A DNA stretch of 64,000 nt from Bugulina stolonifera (lineage: Eukaryota; Bryozoa; Gymnolaemata; Cheilostomatida; Bugulidae): NCBI GenBank assembly GCA_935421135.1, contig OW285190.1:4836001-4900000 (forward strand), in the 5' to 3' direction. The notes beneath the pieces were generated by a model. The model saw only the letters and a list, made by a program, of their open reading frames with translations. It did no database searches and was not told the DNA's origin. Every line of letters starts with the position of its first letter. Positions within the stretch are counted from its first letter, which is position 1. Shown piece by piece: positions 54,368 through 64,000 of this stretch. A program made the position numbers and the translations under genes.

Positions 54368-55069
54368 GTAAAATTGTAAAGAAGGCACACGTGTACAATG
54401 CAGTGTGTATTTTTTATTTTAAGCAGCATAACAACGAATATGATACAACCATACTATGGTATTATAGGAGCGTACAGTAAAAGATGTTTCAAGCTTTGTA
54501 CTTTTCAGAAATAAAAAAAGCTTGAAGAAATTATTGTTTTATAGTACTGTTTCCAAAGCTATGGTAAATACAGAGAAAATAGAGCAAAGTATTTGGCATA
54601 GCCTAGGCAAAAGATATACCAGTTTTCTTATAATTTACAGTAGCTTTTAAATGGTTTATTATTTTTGTTAACTAAGAAACCAAATTCAGGAGCTTTGGGA
54701 AGTTTAGATGCTAGTATCCGAACATAACATAATTATTCTAGATTTAATTATACATTTAATTATGCAATTACACAAGACAGTTACATGTATATTTTTCTCA
54801 AGAAAAGTGAATTACATTCAATGCTCATAATTTTATGTAAATAACTAAACCAGCAATGGGTACCTATTTGATGGGTTTAGACTTGCCCTAATCCTAATTA
54901 GATTGTATGGAAAACCCAAGTGTTAATTATTATAGTAGTAATCCCTCTAAGTGTCCCAAAATAATTTTAATCTGTGTCAGTATATGAAGATAAGAGGCAG
55001 AGCTGGTGCTATAAATATCATGGACTGATCAGTAGTCTAACTAATAAATAAGTCAAAAAAACGACACCT

Positions 55070-55195
55070 GCATGCACATGTACATAGTGGTACTACATGT
55101 ACATGTACATGTACATAATGATACAACATGTACATGTATATATTAACTACATGTACTTATTGTTGGTATGTACATGTACATGTATCAAAACAACT
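55070..55195. repeat. Dense TACATGTA cluster
   Basis: About a dozen overlapping acatgtacatgta units within 125 bp. The same palindrome recurs throughout the window (for example 27,195-27,215; 28,228-28,290). Confidence 0.7.
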
Positions 55196-55239
55196 GATTC
55201 ATGCAGCAAAATTTGCCTACTTATACATGTATACTAAAT

Positions 55240-55427
55240 CAGTTTCCAGCAGAAGTTCCGGTAAAAAGCCCGATAGAGTATCGGCCCAGGAAATTGTGTA
55301 AGAAAACGGATGCAAAAAGCCAAGGTCCAACCTAAAAAGGGTCAGCCATCACAGAAGATGCTTATAATTAAGAGATAGGTATTATACATGAAAACCAGCA
55401 TATTCTGAAACATTGGCCATATTTACA
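55240..55427 (-). mobile_element. LTR fragment, family S
   Basis: Minus-strand U3 end of the solo-LTR family (TGTAAATATGGCCAATGTTT read on the minus strand from 55,427), matching 12,860-13,061 and 15,850-16,039. The other end is missing. Confidence 0.5.
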
Positions 55428-55738
55428 ATAGGCTTAAAATACTTAGTATAATAATATCAATTACCTCAGTGCTCAAGTAATGCTTTGTAGACAATAATAA
55501 CCATGATTAGACAAACGTCCGGAACTATCTAGATTTGGTGGGAACTTCCAGACGAAGTTGTCCACTTGACGACCTCGGCCTTTGTACCATGTGGGTCTGC
55601 CTTTCCACCACAGCATTATACCTCATTGCCAGCTCAAAGGATTTCTTATCTCTGTACCTATAGTAATCCCATTTCCTGCCAACCAACCAATTTAAATGAC
55701 TTTAACTCCATTTCAATTTGCTCTCCATCAAGGACAGC
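55428..55738. other. No gene recognised
   Basis: Short unsupported frames only. Confidence 0.3.
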
Positions 55739-55740
55739 TA

Positions 55741-56280
55741 CCCTAAAAGCAGATACATTTTGCGAGTTTTAACTTTTGCGAATTTCGGGAGTGACAAACT
55801 CGCAAATAATTTCCATCGCAAATAATTTCCATCGCTATTAATATCTGCTTCAACCTGATTTAAATAATTTCTGGTTTAAACAGACCATACATGCAGCTAT
55901 ATAGCTATGTGATACATAGTTTAATATTTTACAAAGCAGCAAGTATTTGCTATAACATAATTGGTGAGTAGCCTAGAGTAGGAGCTTAATCAGAGGATTT
56001 TTTAACAAGCTATGGTAATTACTTTACCTCACAGGTGGGCTTACTGTACTATATAGGAGTCAGCTGTAGTTTTGTACTGTATGTAAGTGGGGTTTAAATC
56101 TGAGTAAACATAGAGCTTAGCTAAGCTTGGTTTTAATGCTGAAATATGCTTAAACATCAATTTTGGGACTTAAACAAATTTCGCGATAGGCCAAACTCGC
56201 TAAATATTTTGATCGCAAATTGCTCCAGGATTAGCAAACTCGCGAAACTTTCTTCCGCCGAAATATTTCTGCTTTTAGGG
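55741..56280. mobile_element. MITE family 1, complete copy (540 bp)
   Basis: Terminal inverted repeats CCCTAAAAGCAGATA and TATTTCTGCTTTTAGGG (mismatch at one or two positions), flanked by TA on both sides as in Tc1/mariner-type insertions. Subterminal gcgagtttt/aaactcgc motifs are also inverted. No coding capacity. Partial relatives at 161-245 and 60,600-61,008. Confidence 0.75.
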
Positions 56281-56473
56281 TATATTTGTTAGGATCTACG
56301 TATGCGGTATGATATTATTTACCATTGCGGAGTATTATCAAGTTTCCAAATCATACTGAGGCTGGTTGTGTAGTATTAAAGATTGGCTCAATTATCCATA
56401 AAGTTGGGCATATTTATTTGGTTACCAGCTGGAGAGCTTTGTTAGTAAAAATGTCTTAGACTCTTAAGGGTAG

Positions 56474-59400
56474 ATGCAACACCAAATAGCCAACTTTGCC
56501 AAAAAATGCCCAATTGACTTGAAATGTTGCACACATATTGCTGACCAGCTGTCTATAAATCTGTCTAAATTTGGTATTGCAGCCACTTTTGGAAGCCGAG
56601 ATATTTTGGTTTACAGGGGAGATAATCGCTGTTCTGAACTTTTGCTACCCTGACCAGGGGAATGTCCATAGAGTGACAACCAGGTACTCAGATGAAAGCT
56701 GGCATACTGATCTACATCATGAACAAGACAGATTTTGCATAACTCTTTTGTGTCAAATTCTAGAAAGCTCTAAAGTCGTACCAGCTCGCTGTCATGATAC
56801 ATCTGGTAGTAACTTGCTTTATAGCTCAAAACAGAGGCCTTGTATAAGAAATCTAAGATGTTCATGCAATTCTACAGTGTTTTTTTACATAGGAAAAGTT
56901 ATATTTTAGAACCATAAACAAAAAATCAGCTGCACAGCATAAATTTCAGAAACTCGATAACAGCCAAAACAGAAGTTGTAGAAAATATCCTTTGAAAATT
57001 GCAAACGGAATGTAGGCAACATCAACCACAGTATACAATAAGCTACAGAATAGACAATTTTACTTCATAATATAGCACTAGCCTGCAAAATAGAAATAAT
57101 ATATGAGATGAAACACAATAAAACCCATTCTACCAACATCAAAGCAGCACAAAATCAATAAGGGAGACAAACCAAATAATTTTTATACACCAAATTGTCC
57201 TGCAGCGTAAGTCACACCCTCTTTCTGCTTCCTTCTCTGGTCTTCAGTAACTCTTCTATGCCGTTTATCTTTCCTATCACTACTCTTCACAACTTTCCTC
57301 TTCATTCTCACCTCATCTTTTCGTCCTGCACCATCCACAGTCATCTCACCAACATTCAAACCAAACTTTCTCTGCACACCAAACAACGCAGTCATCCCCC
57401 ATTGAATACCATCGCAGCCATGGCTGCAGCAATCCTCACTGATCTTCTACTGTTCCACCGCCTCCAAATCATTCCATTCAAACATTCATTAGCATTCTGC
57501 GTTGACATTCGTGCACATCGCTTCAACAACTCATTCGAAGACAATCTCTCATACACTGGCATCAAAATCTCTCTGGTCCCAGGCAGCAAGTCAGGTCTAT
57601 GTCCTTGAGTTTGAGTCACAGTCGAGTTTTTGAACCAACACCATCCATTTTCTGGGCGAAAGTCATGGTTGTGGTCAGAGTCAGTCGAAGTAATGTGGTT
57701 TGGAGTAGCTAAAATTGCCCTTCTCATTTGATCAACATCCCCAGCATGATTCTTGATGGCGTTGGAGTAATAGGTCTGTAGAGTTCTAATCAAAGTTTGG
57801 GTCAACATTCCCCGTCCACTAATAGCCTTCCCATTCAACTTTACAGTTTTCACAAGTTTGTTTAGTGCAGTCGCAAGTCGTTTTGCCACGTGATTTATAC
57901 ATTCTTCCTTACTCACCACAACATCACCATAAACATCAAGCGCTATCACAGCATCATGCGCACTACTATTACCATCACTTAGCACCATTGTGTAGCGTAG
58001 GATTCCATCTTTTGATTGCTCCCATATCCTTTTAACTGCCTCTCTCTCCATGAAGTTACTGCTACCGTGCTAATTCTTCTCGCAAACCTCACCATGACTT
58101 TTTCAAAACTCTTCATACTTGGGATCATCTTTTCCAGGTCTTCGCTCACAAGCCTTACACAAGTTAGAAAGAACCTCAAAGTCAACTACATAGCCAGTAA
58201 GGTTATCTATTGCAATACCTATGCCATTATGAGAAGTATGACCTCGTTTCTGCCATGTGCCATCAAAGCTAACTGAGATGTTTACGAATGGGTCACTAGA
58301 ATCTGCTTGGCCTGCCTTCACATATTCGGACTTGACAATTTCATGAATAAGTTTTAAATGTTCATCAAGAGCTTGATCGCACGATTTAGATAACTTTTCT
58401 AATTTACTTTGAAATGATGTATCTGAAATTGGGCGAGAAACATTGAGGTCGGTAAAAAGAGAACTAGCCTGCTCATAACCTACTCCATTACTTTTACATG
58501 CATAAACAAGTCTATTATTGACATAATATGCCCCATTGTCAGTTACATTAGAAGTATAGTGGTTAAGGACAGTTGTATCGCAAGAACTACAGTGTACACT
58601 CATCTGACTAGCTAGACCAAGCACCCTACCCTCATCTAGAGATAAATTGCTTGTCAAACATTTAGGGCAACACAAAGAACTCACTATATTCCTGAGAATC
58701 TTCATATCTACTAATCTACATGAATTGCCCCTGCATAGTTTAGATCAGACTCCGAAGAATACAACCTGAAGAGCTCAATCTTCCTTTCAGATGTGCTAGG
58801 TGTGTGAGCAGCATCTGCCAGCATCTCTGCCTCAGCACCATGACCCTCCTTTGGTCTATTCACATCTCCTTCAACACTAGTACCAGCCTGTCAATGTAAT
58901 TCATATTGAAATTGTATCTGAGGTGATAGAGAAATTTTTGAAATTGCAGAAATAATATTATAATTCATATTTTTTAGTTTTATTTACAAAAAAATACAAG
59001 ATTGGCACAAGATCTTCACTATAAGTGCTCATTTACTCATATTATGTTTCACTCACCTCTTCAACAATGCTTGCTTTGGTTTTAGCAACATTGAATACCT
59101 TCTTCCTCTTCTTTTTGCCAAATTGTCTAGCATTTCCAGCTTTCCCCATGTTTTCACATGAATTTACAATTTTGTAATGGTAGACAGGATGTTTATTCAT
59201 TTGTAAGCCATTGCGCTATTGGTTCATTTCAATAAAAGAGACATGCTGATTGGACAAATTGCGTTAGCCAATCAAAATTGACTTGAACAAAGAAAAGTGA
59301 CTTTATTGTTAGATATGATTTCTCTGATTGGTTGTAATGTAGAATTTTACACATTGTATGGTTGGATAGAGAAGAAAACAAGGATTCACATGGTGTATAA

Positions 59401-59651
59401 CTTGCATCAGTTTAGTAGATTATACCGCTAGTAATGAATGATTGAAAATGGCCTAGCAACAGCAATAACATACAAGATTTCTGACTAAGGGTAGCTGACA
59501 AAGTCTGAAATAACAGATTTTTTTGTCATTTAGAGATGTTTTGATGATTTTCTACTTGAATATAATGAAAATAGACATTTCAAACTATACACTAGTGTAA
59601 AAATCTGAAAATTGGAAAATTATGGCAAATTCACTATTTTAGATGTTGCAT
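56474..59651. mobile_element. Mutator-like element
   Basis: Carries a minus-strand transposase gene. Its edges show degenerate inverted repeats: left atgcaacaccaaatagccaa ctttgcc, right (reverse complement) atgcaacatctaaaatagtg aatttgcc. No 9-bp target duplication was recognisable, so the exact ends are provisional. The right edge lies just before the acceptor of the glycine-rich exon at 59,673, so the element may occupy an intron of that gene. Confidence 0.55.
57183..59149 (-). pseudogene. Mutator-like transposase, spliced, broken
   Basis: Exon 1 (59,149-59,057) encodes a basic start (MGKAGNARQFGKKKRKK, likely nuclear targeting) and ends at a GTGAGT donor. Exon 2 starts at 58,887 (acceptor TTGACAG) and runs to about 57,183. 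The main domain shows a zinc-ribbon-like CCPKC ... CSSC, then VSFDGTWQKRGHTSHNGIGI, where DGTWQKRG is typical of the metazoan Mutator-like transposase domain and holds a presumed catalytic Asp, then LSNLCKAC, LRYTMVLSDGNSSAHDAV and NANECLNGMIW. The C terminus is basic and ends AAGQF. Lesions: a frameshift between about 58,716 and 58,705, TGA at 58,103-58,105, TAG near 58,070 and a frameshift in a G run near 57,398. It would have moved the element by cut-and-paste; this copy cannot encode a full protein. Confidence 0.75.
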
Positions 59652-59672
59652 TGCTATATTCTACTGCTTTAG

Positions 59673-60006
59673 ATATGCAAAGTTGGAGATTAGTAACACG
59701 TTGGCTAGGCTGAAAGAGGAAAAACTGCGTCAGTTCAAAGAATATAAAGACGATGTGAAGAAAAGGGATCTTAAGACCGCTGCTGGAGTTGGAATAGGTG
59801 CTGGAATTGGAGTTGCTGCAGGAATAGCTGTTGGGGTTGCCACTGGAGGAGTGGGTCTTGTGGTTGGTGCAGCAGCAGTGGGTCTTTACACAGCAATTGG
59901 AGCCGGTGTTGGCGCAGGAGGAATAGTAGCTACAGGAGCAGGTATTGGTTTGGGTGTGAAGAAATACAAAGAGTACGAGGAGAAGATCCGGAATAGGGAT
60001 GAATAG
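59673..60006 (+). CDS. Terminal exon of an unknown glycine-zipper protein
   Basis: Begins after a good acceptor (ttctactgctttag) in phase 2 and is open to a TAG at 60,004-60,006; an AATAAA follows 26 bases later. No in-frame ATG is present near the start, so an upstream exon must exist, possibly beyond the Mutator-like element. Product about 110 residues: an amphipathic charged helix (ARLKEEKLRQFKEYKDDVKK), then about 55 residues of small and hydrophobic residues with repeated GxxxG/GxGxG spacing (GIGAGIGVAAGIAVGVATGG), then a charged end KKYKEYEEKIRNRDE. Such glycine zippers pack membrane helices, so a membrane-inserting segment is likely. The family is not recognised. Confidence 0.5.
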
Positions 60007-60031
60007 CATGTGACTGTGGCATGTGGAAAAT

Positions 60032-60037
60032 AATAAA
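60032..60037 (+). terminator. Polyadenylation signal AATAAA
   Basis: 26 bases after the stop of the glycine-rich exon, an appropriate place for its transcript end. Confidence 0.5.
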
Positions 60038-60039
60038 CC

Positions 60040-60598
60040 ACATAACAAAGGATCAATATTGAGACAACGTAATACTTGGACAGCCGTCCATCACATGACA
60101 ATGATCATCCATCACTCAGCAACCTCCAGCTCTCATCCAGCTATGGCCAAAGATCAAATCAGCAATTAACCCAGATACTGCAATGGAACGACAACTACAA
60201 GAAATTGGCCGTTATGGCCATCGACATATTAGTAATTGAATCAGATTTATTATACTTAGCTAGTAAACGATCATTCTTACCGTGCATATATTAACTACAA
60301 TGTATATTACTATTAATAATACTATACTATACTATATACTATTATATTATCTTTCAGCTATTATATTCTGGTTCGTTAGCTGTGCTAAGCAATCGGTTTT
60401 CTCTTTCTTTGTTCTTGTGACTATACCAGTAAAACAAATATTTTCATATTATCAGTGCAGTTCCATATCATACTTACATGCAGATAGGATTCTTTCTCTA
60501 ATACACTATACACACTATTAATTATTCTTACAAAATGTGGATAGCTAACTCACCTGGTATCTCACTGTATGGTGAAACAAGGGGCATCTTACGCCAAT
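60040..60598. other. No gene recognised
   Basis: AT-rich; a short frame at 60,076-60,294 has no supporting feature. Confidence 0.35.
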
Positions 60599-60599
60599 A

Positions 60600-61008
60600 T
60601 GATACTCTAACAGCAGATACTTGTTGTGACTTTGAAATTTCAAGTGAGAGAGAAACTCGTTGAATAGTGGCCAATTTCCGTGCTATCAAATTCTGCTTTC
60701 AAAGTGATTCAATTAATTAACTATTGGTTTAAGCAGACCATACATGCAGCTATTTGGCTATATAATTATGATACATAGTTCGATATTTAAAAAGCAGCAA
60801 GTATTTGCTGTAACATAATTGGTAATTAGCCTAGAGTAGGAGCTTAATCAGAGGATTTTTAACAAGCTATAGTAATTACTTTACCTCACAGGTGGCCTTA
60901 CTGCACTATGTATGAGTCAGTTGCAGTTTTTTACTGTAATGCAAGTGGAGTTGAATTTTGAGTAAACATACAGCTTAGCTAATCTTGTTTTTAATGATGA
61001 AACATTAG
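60600..61008. mobile_element. MITE family 1, diverged copy lacking right end
   Basis: Left end tactctaacagcagatact resembles the CCCTAAAAGCAGATA terminus. The interior from 60,725 (aagcagaccatacatgcagc, agcctagagtaggagcttaa, ttactttacctcacaggtgg) matches 55,875-56,150 closely. The right terminal repeat is absent. Confidence 0.65.
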
Positions 61009-61009
61009 G

Positions 61010-61720
61010 TTTACACCACATGCCCATAATGCTAACAACTGATTTGTAGTGTACTTAGTTAAGGTTGCCTCCCAATGTGTTTCTGTTAACATTGCTATAA
61101 CTTGCGTGGAACGAAACCAGTGAAACATCAGGTATACATGTACATGTAGGTTATATCTGCATGTATAAGAAAAAATATGCAAATGAAAATTTTATTTATT
61201 GTTAAATATAATCCTCATTGTAGTGTAATCTTACGGTATAGGTACACCATTAGTAGTTACATGTATTGTACATAACATTGCTGACAAAATTCTCACTAGA
61301 ATGAAAATACCGCTAGCCTAAGAACTACTCTACTTTCATAAAATACTGACCAATTTGTCCACTGACAAAGATATTTTTCATAGGAACAGACGAACACAAA
61401 TCCATAATTATTAATAATAAAAGTAATACAACCAAAATAAAATAGTACTCTATACATGATGCCTATTTTTCGACACCTACAGCTTGAAATAATAATATAC
61501 ACTCTTAGTGCTTGTACATGCACACATGTATATTATATTATAATTACAATGCAGTCATGTAGGTACTAAATAGCCCAGAGTTTGCTATAAGTTGACCTAT
61601 ATAACCCTTAGCTTATTAGTATGTAGTCAGATTATACTATAGTCAGTATAATAATGAGAGTTGATCAGATGATTCTAGGGGAGTTTAGTTTGATTTTCTA
61701 GTAGAACAGTCGTCAGCTGT
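61010..61720. other. No gene recognised
   Basis: AT-rich intergenic DNA. Confidence 0.35.
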
Positions 61721-61723
61721 CAG

Positions 61724-61880
61724 TATAGTACATGTCCTGTATATCATCACTGTAGTACATGTACTGTATGCCATCATTGTAGTATATGTACTGTATACCA
61801 TCACTGTAGTATATGTACTGTATATCATCACTGTAGTACATATACTGTATGTCATCATTGTAGCATATGCAATATATACA
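61724..61880. repeat. 27-bp tandem repeat, about 6 units
   Basis: Units of tgtagtacatgtactgtatg plus ccatcac/t, starting near 61,724, 61,751, 61,778, 61,805, 61,832 and 61,859. A minus-strand tyrosine-rich frame here is a repeat artefact. Confidence 0.85.
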
Positions 61881-61884
61881 GAGA

Positions 61885-62505
61885 GACGTCATGTTATACA
61901 TAACTTCATCCATGTAGCAGTGTAAGCAGGCAGTATAATTCATCATCTCCTTCCAGAGAGTATTCTGTCTCTACGCTGGAACTACAGCAGAATAAACACA
62001 CCAGGGTATTCTTCAGTGTACAAATAAAAATATCAAACAATGAAATATTCTGTTCACCTTAAAATACTCAAATATTTACATTTATGTGTAATTGAAAGTG
62101 TAGCTGAGGGCCAAGTTTTACCATTACACTGTAAGTGATATTATCCATTTAAAACATTTAGACTACATGAGTGCATGTAGCTGTAATGTGCATATGAACA
62201 CTAGACTATGCTGATGAAAATTATATAGTGCAGAAATAATATAGTATTTGACTTGTTGAAGTGTTACACTATCAGTGATACAAGACACTTACCTCAGCCT
62301 TCTGCTCTTCATTGGAGGAAATACAGGTATTTTACTCATCCCTGGCTTAGTGGCTTTAGATGCACTAAAAGTATATTTACATACAGACTAATGTATATGA
62401 ATACTCATTTTTTAATAATTTGGGGAGTAGCTATAATCGTGTGGCACCTGCAATTCACACACCCTAGTGGAAGATACACATCATGTAAGAGCGACTAGTA
62501 TTTGT
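61885..62505. other. No gene recognised
   Basis: AT-rich DNA between two tandem arrays. Confidence 0.35.
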
Positions 62506-62508
62506 ATT

Positions 62509-63286
62509 ATCAGAGTTATAGGAGACATCAGTAAGCAAGCATATTATCAGAGTTACAGGAGACATCAGTAAGCAAGCATATTATCAGAGTCACAGGAGAC
62601 ATCAGGAAGCAAGCATATTATCAGAGTCACAGGAGACATCAGTAATCAAGCATATTATCAGAGTTACAGGAGACATCAGTAAGCAAGCATATTATCAGAG
62701 TCAAATGAGACATCAGTAAGCAAGCATATTATCAGAGTTACAGGAGACATCAGTAAGCAAGCATATTATCAGAGTCACAGGAGACATCAGTAAGCAAGCA
62801 TATTATCAGAGTTACAGGAGACATCAGTAAGCAAGCATATTATCAGAGTTACAGCAGACATCAGTAAGCAAGCATATTATCAGAGTCACAGGAGACATCA
62901 GTAAGCAAGCATATTATCAGAGTTACAGGGGACATCAGTAAGCAAGCATATTATCAGAGTCACAGGAGACATCAGTAAGCAAGCATATTATCAGAGTTAC
63001 AGGAGACATCAGTAAGCAAGCATATTATCAGAGTCACAGGAGACATCAGTAAGCAAGCATATTATCAAAGTCACAGCAGACATCAGTAAGCAAGCATATT
63101 ATCAGAGTTACAGGAGACATCAGTAAGCAAGCATATTATCAGAGTTACAGGAGACATCAGTAAGCAAGCATATTATCAGAGTTACAGGAGAGATCAGTAA
63201 GCAAGCATATTATCAGAGTTACAGGAGAGATCAGTAAGCAAGCATATTATCAGAGTTACAGGAGACATCAGTAAGCAAGCATATTT
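62509..63286. repeat. 37-bp minisatellite, about 21 units
   Basis: Near-identical units of gcatattatcagagttacag plus gagacatcagtaagcaa. The main variant is agttac or agtcac, which partly alternates along the array and suggests expansion by two-unit blocks. Confidence 0.95.
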
Positions 63287-64000
63287 CCTGTCAAAATAGC
63301 AGCCAACAAGCAACTATGTATGTTGGAATAGAACCCACAGACTAAATACATGGTAATAGTAAACTGTTAATACAGATGTCAATCGTCATCTCTCAAATTC
63401 AATCTGTTGCAAAACGCAACTCATGGAAGGAATGCAGTATAGTCGGAAGTCATCATTTGAGAGGACTGGCAGGGAATGAGTGGCAAAATTATCGCGAATA
63501 TATTTTTATCAATGGAGGCGTTTGAGAACCAGCCAATCACAAGACAATGCAGACCTAGAAGTGCTACCTAGCAGGAGACGCTATAGAAGATAATTATACA
63601 ACAAGGTGGACGTCTTGGAGCTGAGAACAGAAGACGCCCGCGAATCTAACTAGCACTGAGAATAATTTTTCAACATCAATTTTAAAAAAAATTAATTTAC
63701 TGTTCGAAAAATTGTTATATTTTGAAATCAATAACTTGTAATAGTAAGTTTTGTTCTGATTAGTGTAAATAGTAGAAGGGCATGTTATAAATATTTTTAA
63801 TTTGAAATTTAGTGTCTTGTATAAATATGCAAATTAGGTGATTAACCTAGTTAACGAATGAGCCTATCACGAAAGTGTATTTTTAAAATACTGTATATAA
63901 GGGAGATCGTTTTTGACATACATGTAAATCAGGGTTGTTATTACACTACAGGACCTTTGCTGAACAAAGTGAGTTAAGTTAGAAACTTTACTTGTATAAA
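63287..64000. other. Flank with a possible promoter at 63,893
   Basis: A TATA-like gtatataagg at about 63,893, followed by a non-coding stretch to the window end, could mark a promoter or LTR entering the next region. No coding frame is visible before the window ends. Confidence 0.2.

Noticed and set aside
56571..56909. 112-codon plus-strand frame as a gene
   Set aside because: Lies inside the Mutator-like element near its left end, with no domain or splice support.
59620..60101. Cys/Ser-rich minus-strand frames opposite the glycine-rich exon
   Set aside because: Antisense of Gly/Ala codons gives Cys/Ser/Thr runs; the plus strand has the acceptor, stop and poly(A) signal.
61713..61946. Tyrosine/aspartate-rich minus-strand peptide
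   Set aside because: Encoded by a 27-bp tandem repeat whose length is divisible by three; a repeat artefact.
62509..63286. CRISPR array
   Set aside because: Units are contiguous and nearly identical with no unique spacers, and the sequence is eukaryotic.

Overview
This is a eukaryotic, AT-rich window, almost certainly from a metazoan. The evidence is spliced genes with short GT-AG introns, a complete SLC16-type transporter gene, a Bcl-2-family gene, several animal-type Ty3/gypsy elements (one with the unusual integrase-before-RT order of the Gmr1 group), tRNA-headed SINEs and a Mutator-like transposase of the type seen in invertebrates. The palindrome TACATGTA is scattered everywhere. A sponge or another marine invertebrate is my best guess. 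That is inference; nothing here fixes the species.

Layout. 0-2.7 kb: AT-rich flank, small MITEs and a 50-bp minisatellite of about 37 units. 2.7-11.3 kb: a minus-strand Ty3-like element (A) with gag and protease but no RT or integrase. A complete plus-strand Gmr1-like element (B; identical 467-bp LTRs, CAGTG target duplication) sits inside A's 5' LTR. 11.3-25.1 kb: a monocarboxylate-transporter-like gene (nine coding exons, 459 aa, 17,652-23,854) with solo LTRs and a SINE around and inside it. An isolated duplicate of its third coding exon lies at 13.25 kb, and its 3' flank is duplicated at 11.3-12.3 kb. 25-27 kb: intergenic DNA with a decayed copia fragment. 27.4-33.0 kb: a minus-strand Bcl-2-like gene with a long repetitive N-terminal exon. 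33.6-37.0 kb: a decayed, 3'-truncated minus-strand Ty3-like element (C). 37.7-43.6 kb: a degenerate ~120-bp satellite split by Ty3-like element D (222-bp LTRs, GTTAT duplication). 43.6-52 kb: gene-poor DNA with two foldback elements. 53-56 kb: a solo LTR, an LTR fragment and a MITE. 56.5-59.7 kb: a Mutator-like element with a spliced but broken transposase gene. 59.7-60.0 kb: the last exon of an unknown protein with a glycine-zipper-like tail. 60-64 kb: MITE remnant and two tandem repeats.

How it works together. Only three loci look like host genes: the transporter, the Bcl-2-like gene and the glycine-rich terminal exon. The rest is a layered transposon landscape in which relative ages can be read: B is younger than A, D is younger than its satellite, and a solo LTR is younger than the transporter-flank duplication. 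The most thought-provoking signal is that the two unrelated elements A and C both have gag and protease in one frame, separated by a UGA followed by CUA, the classic leaky-stop context. This suggests stop-codon readthrough as their Gag-Pol expression strategy.
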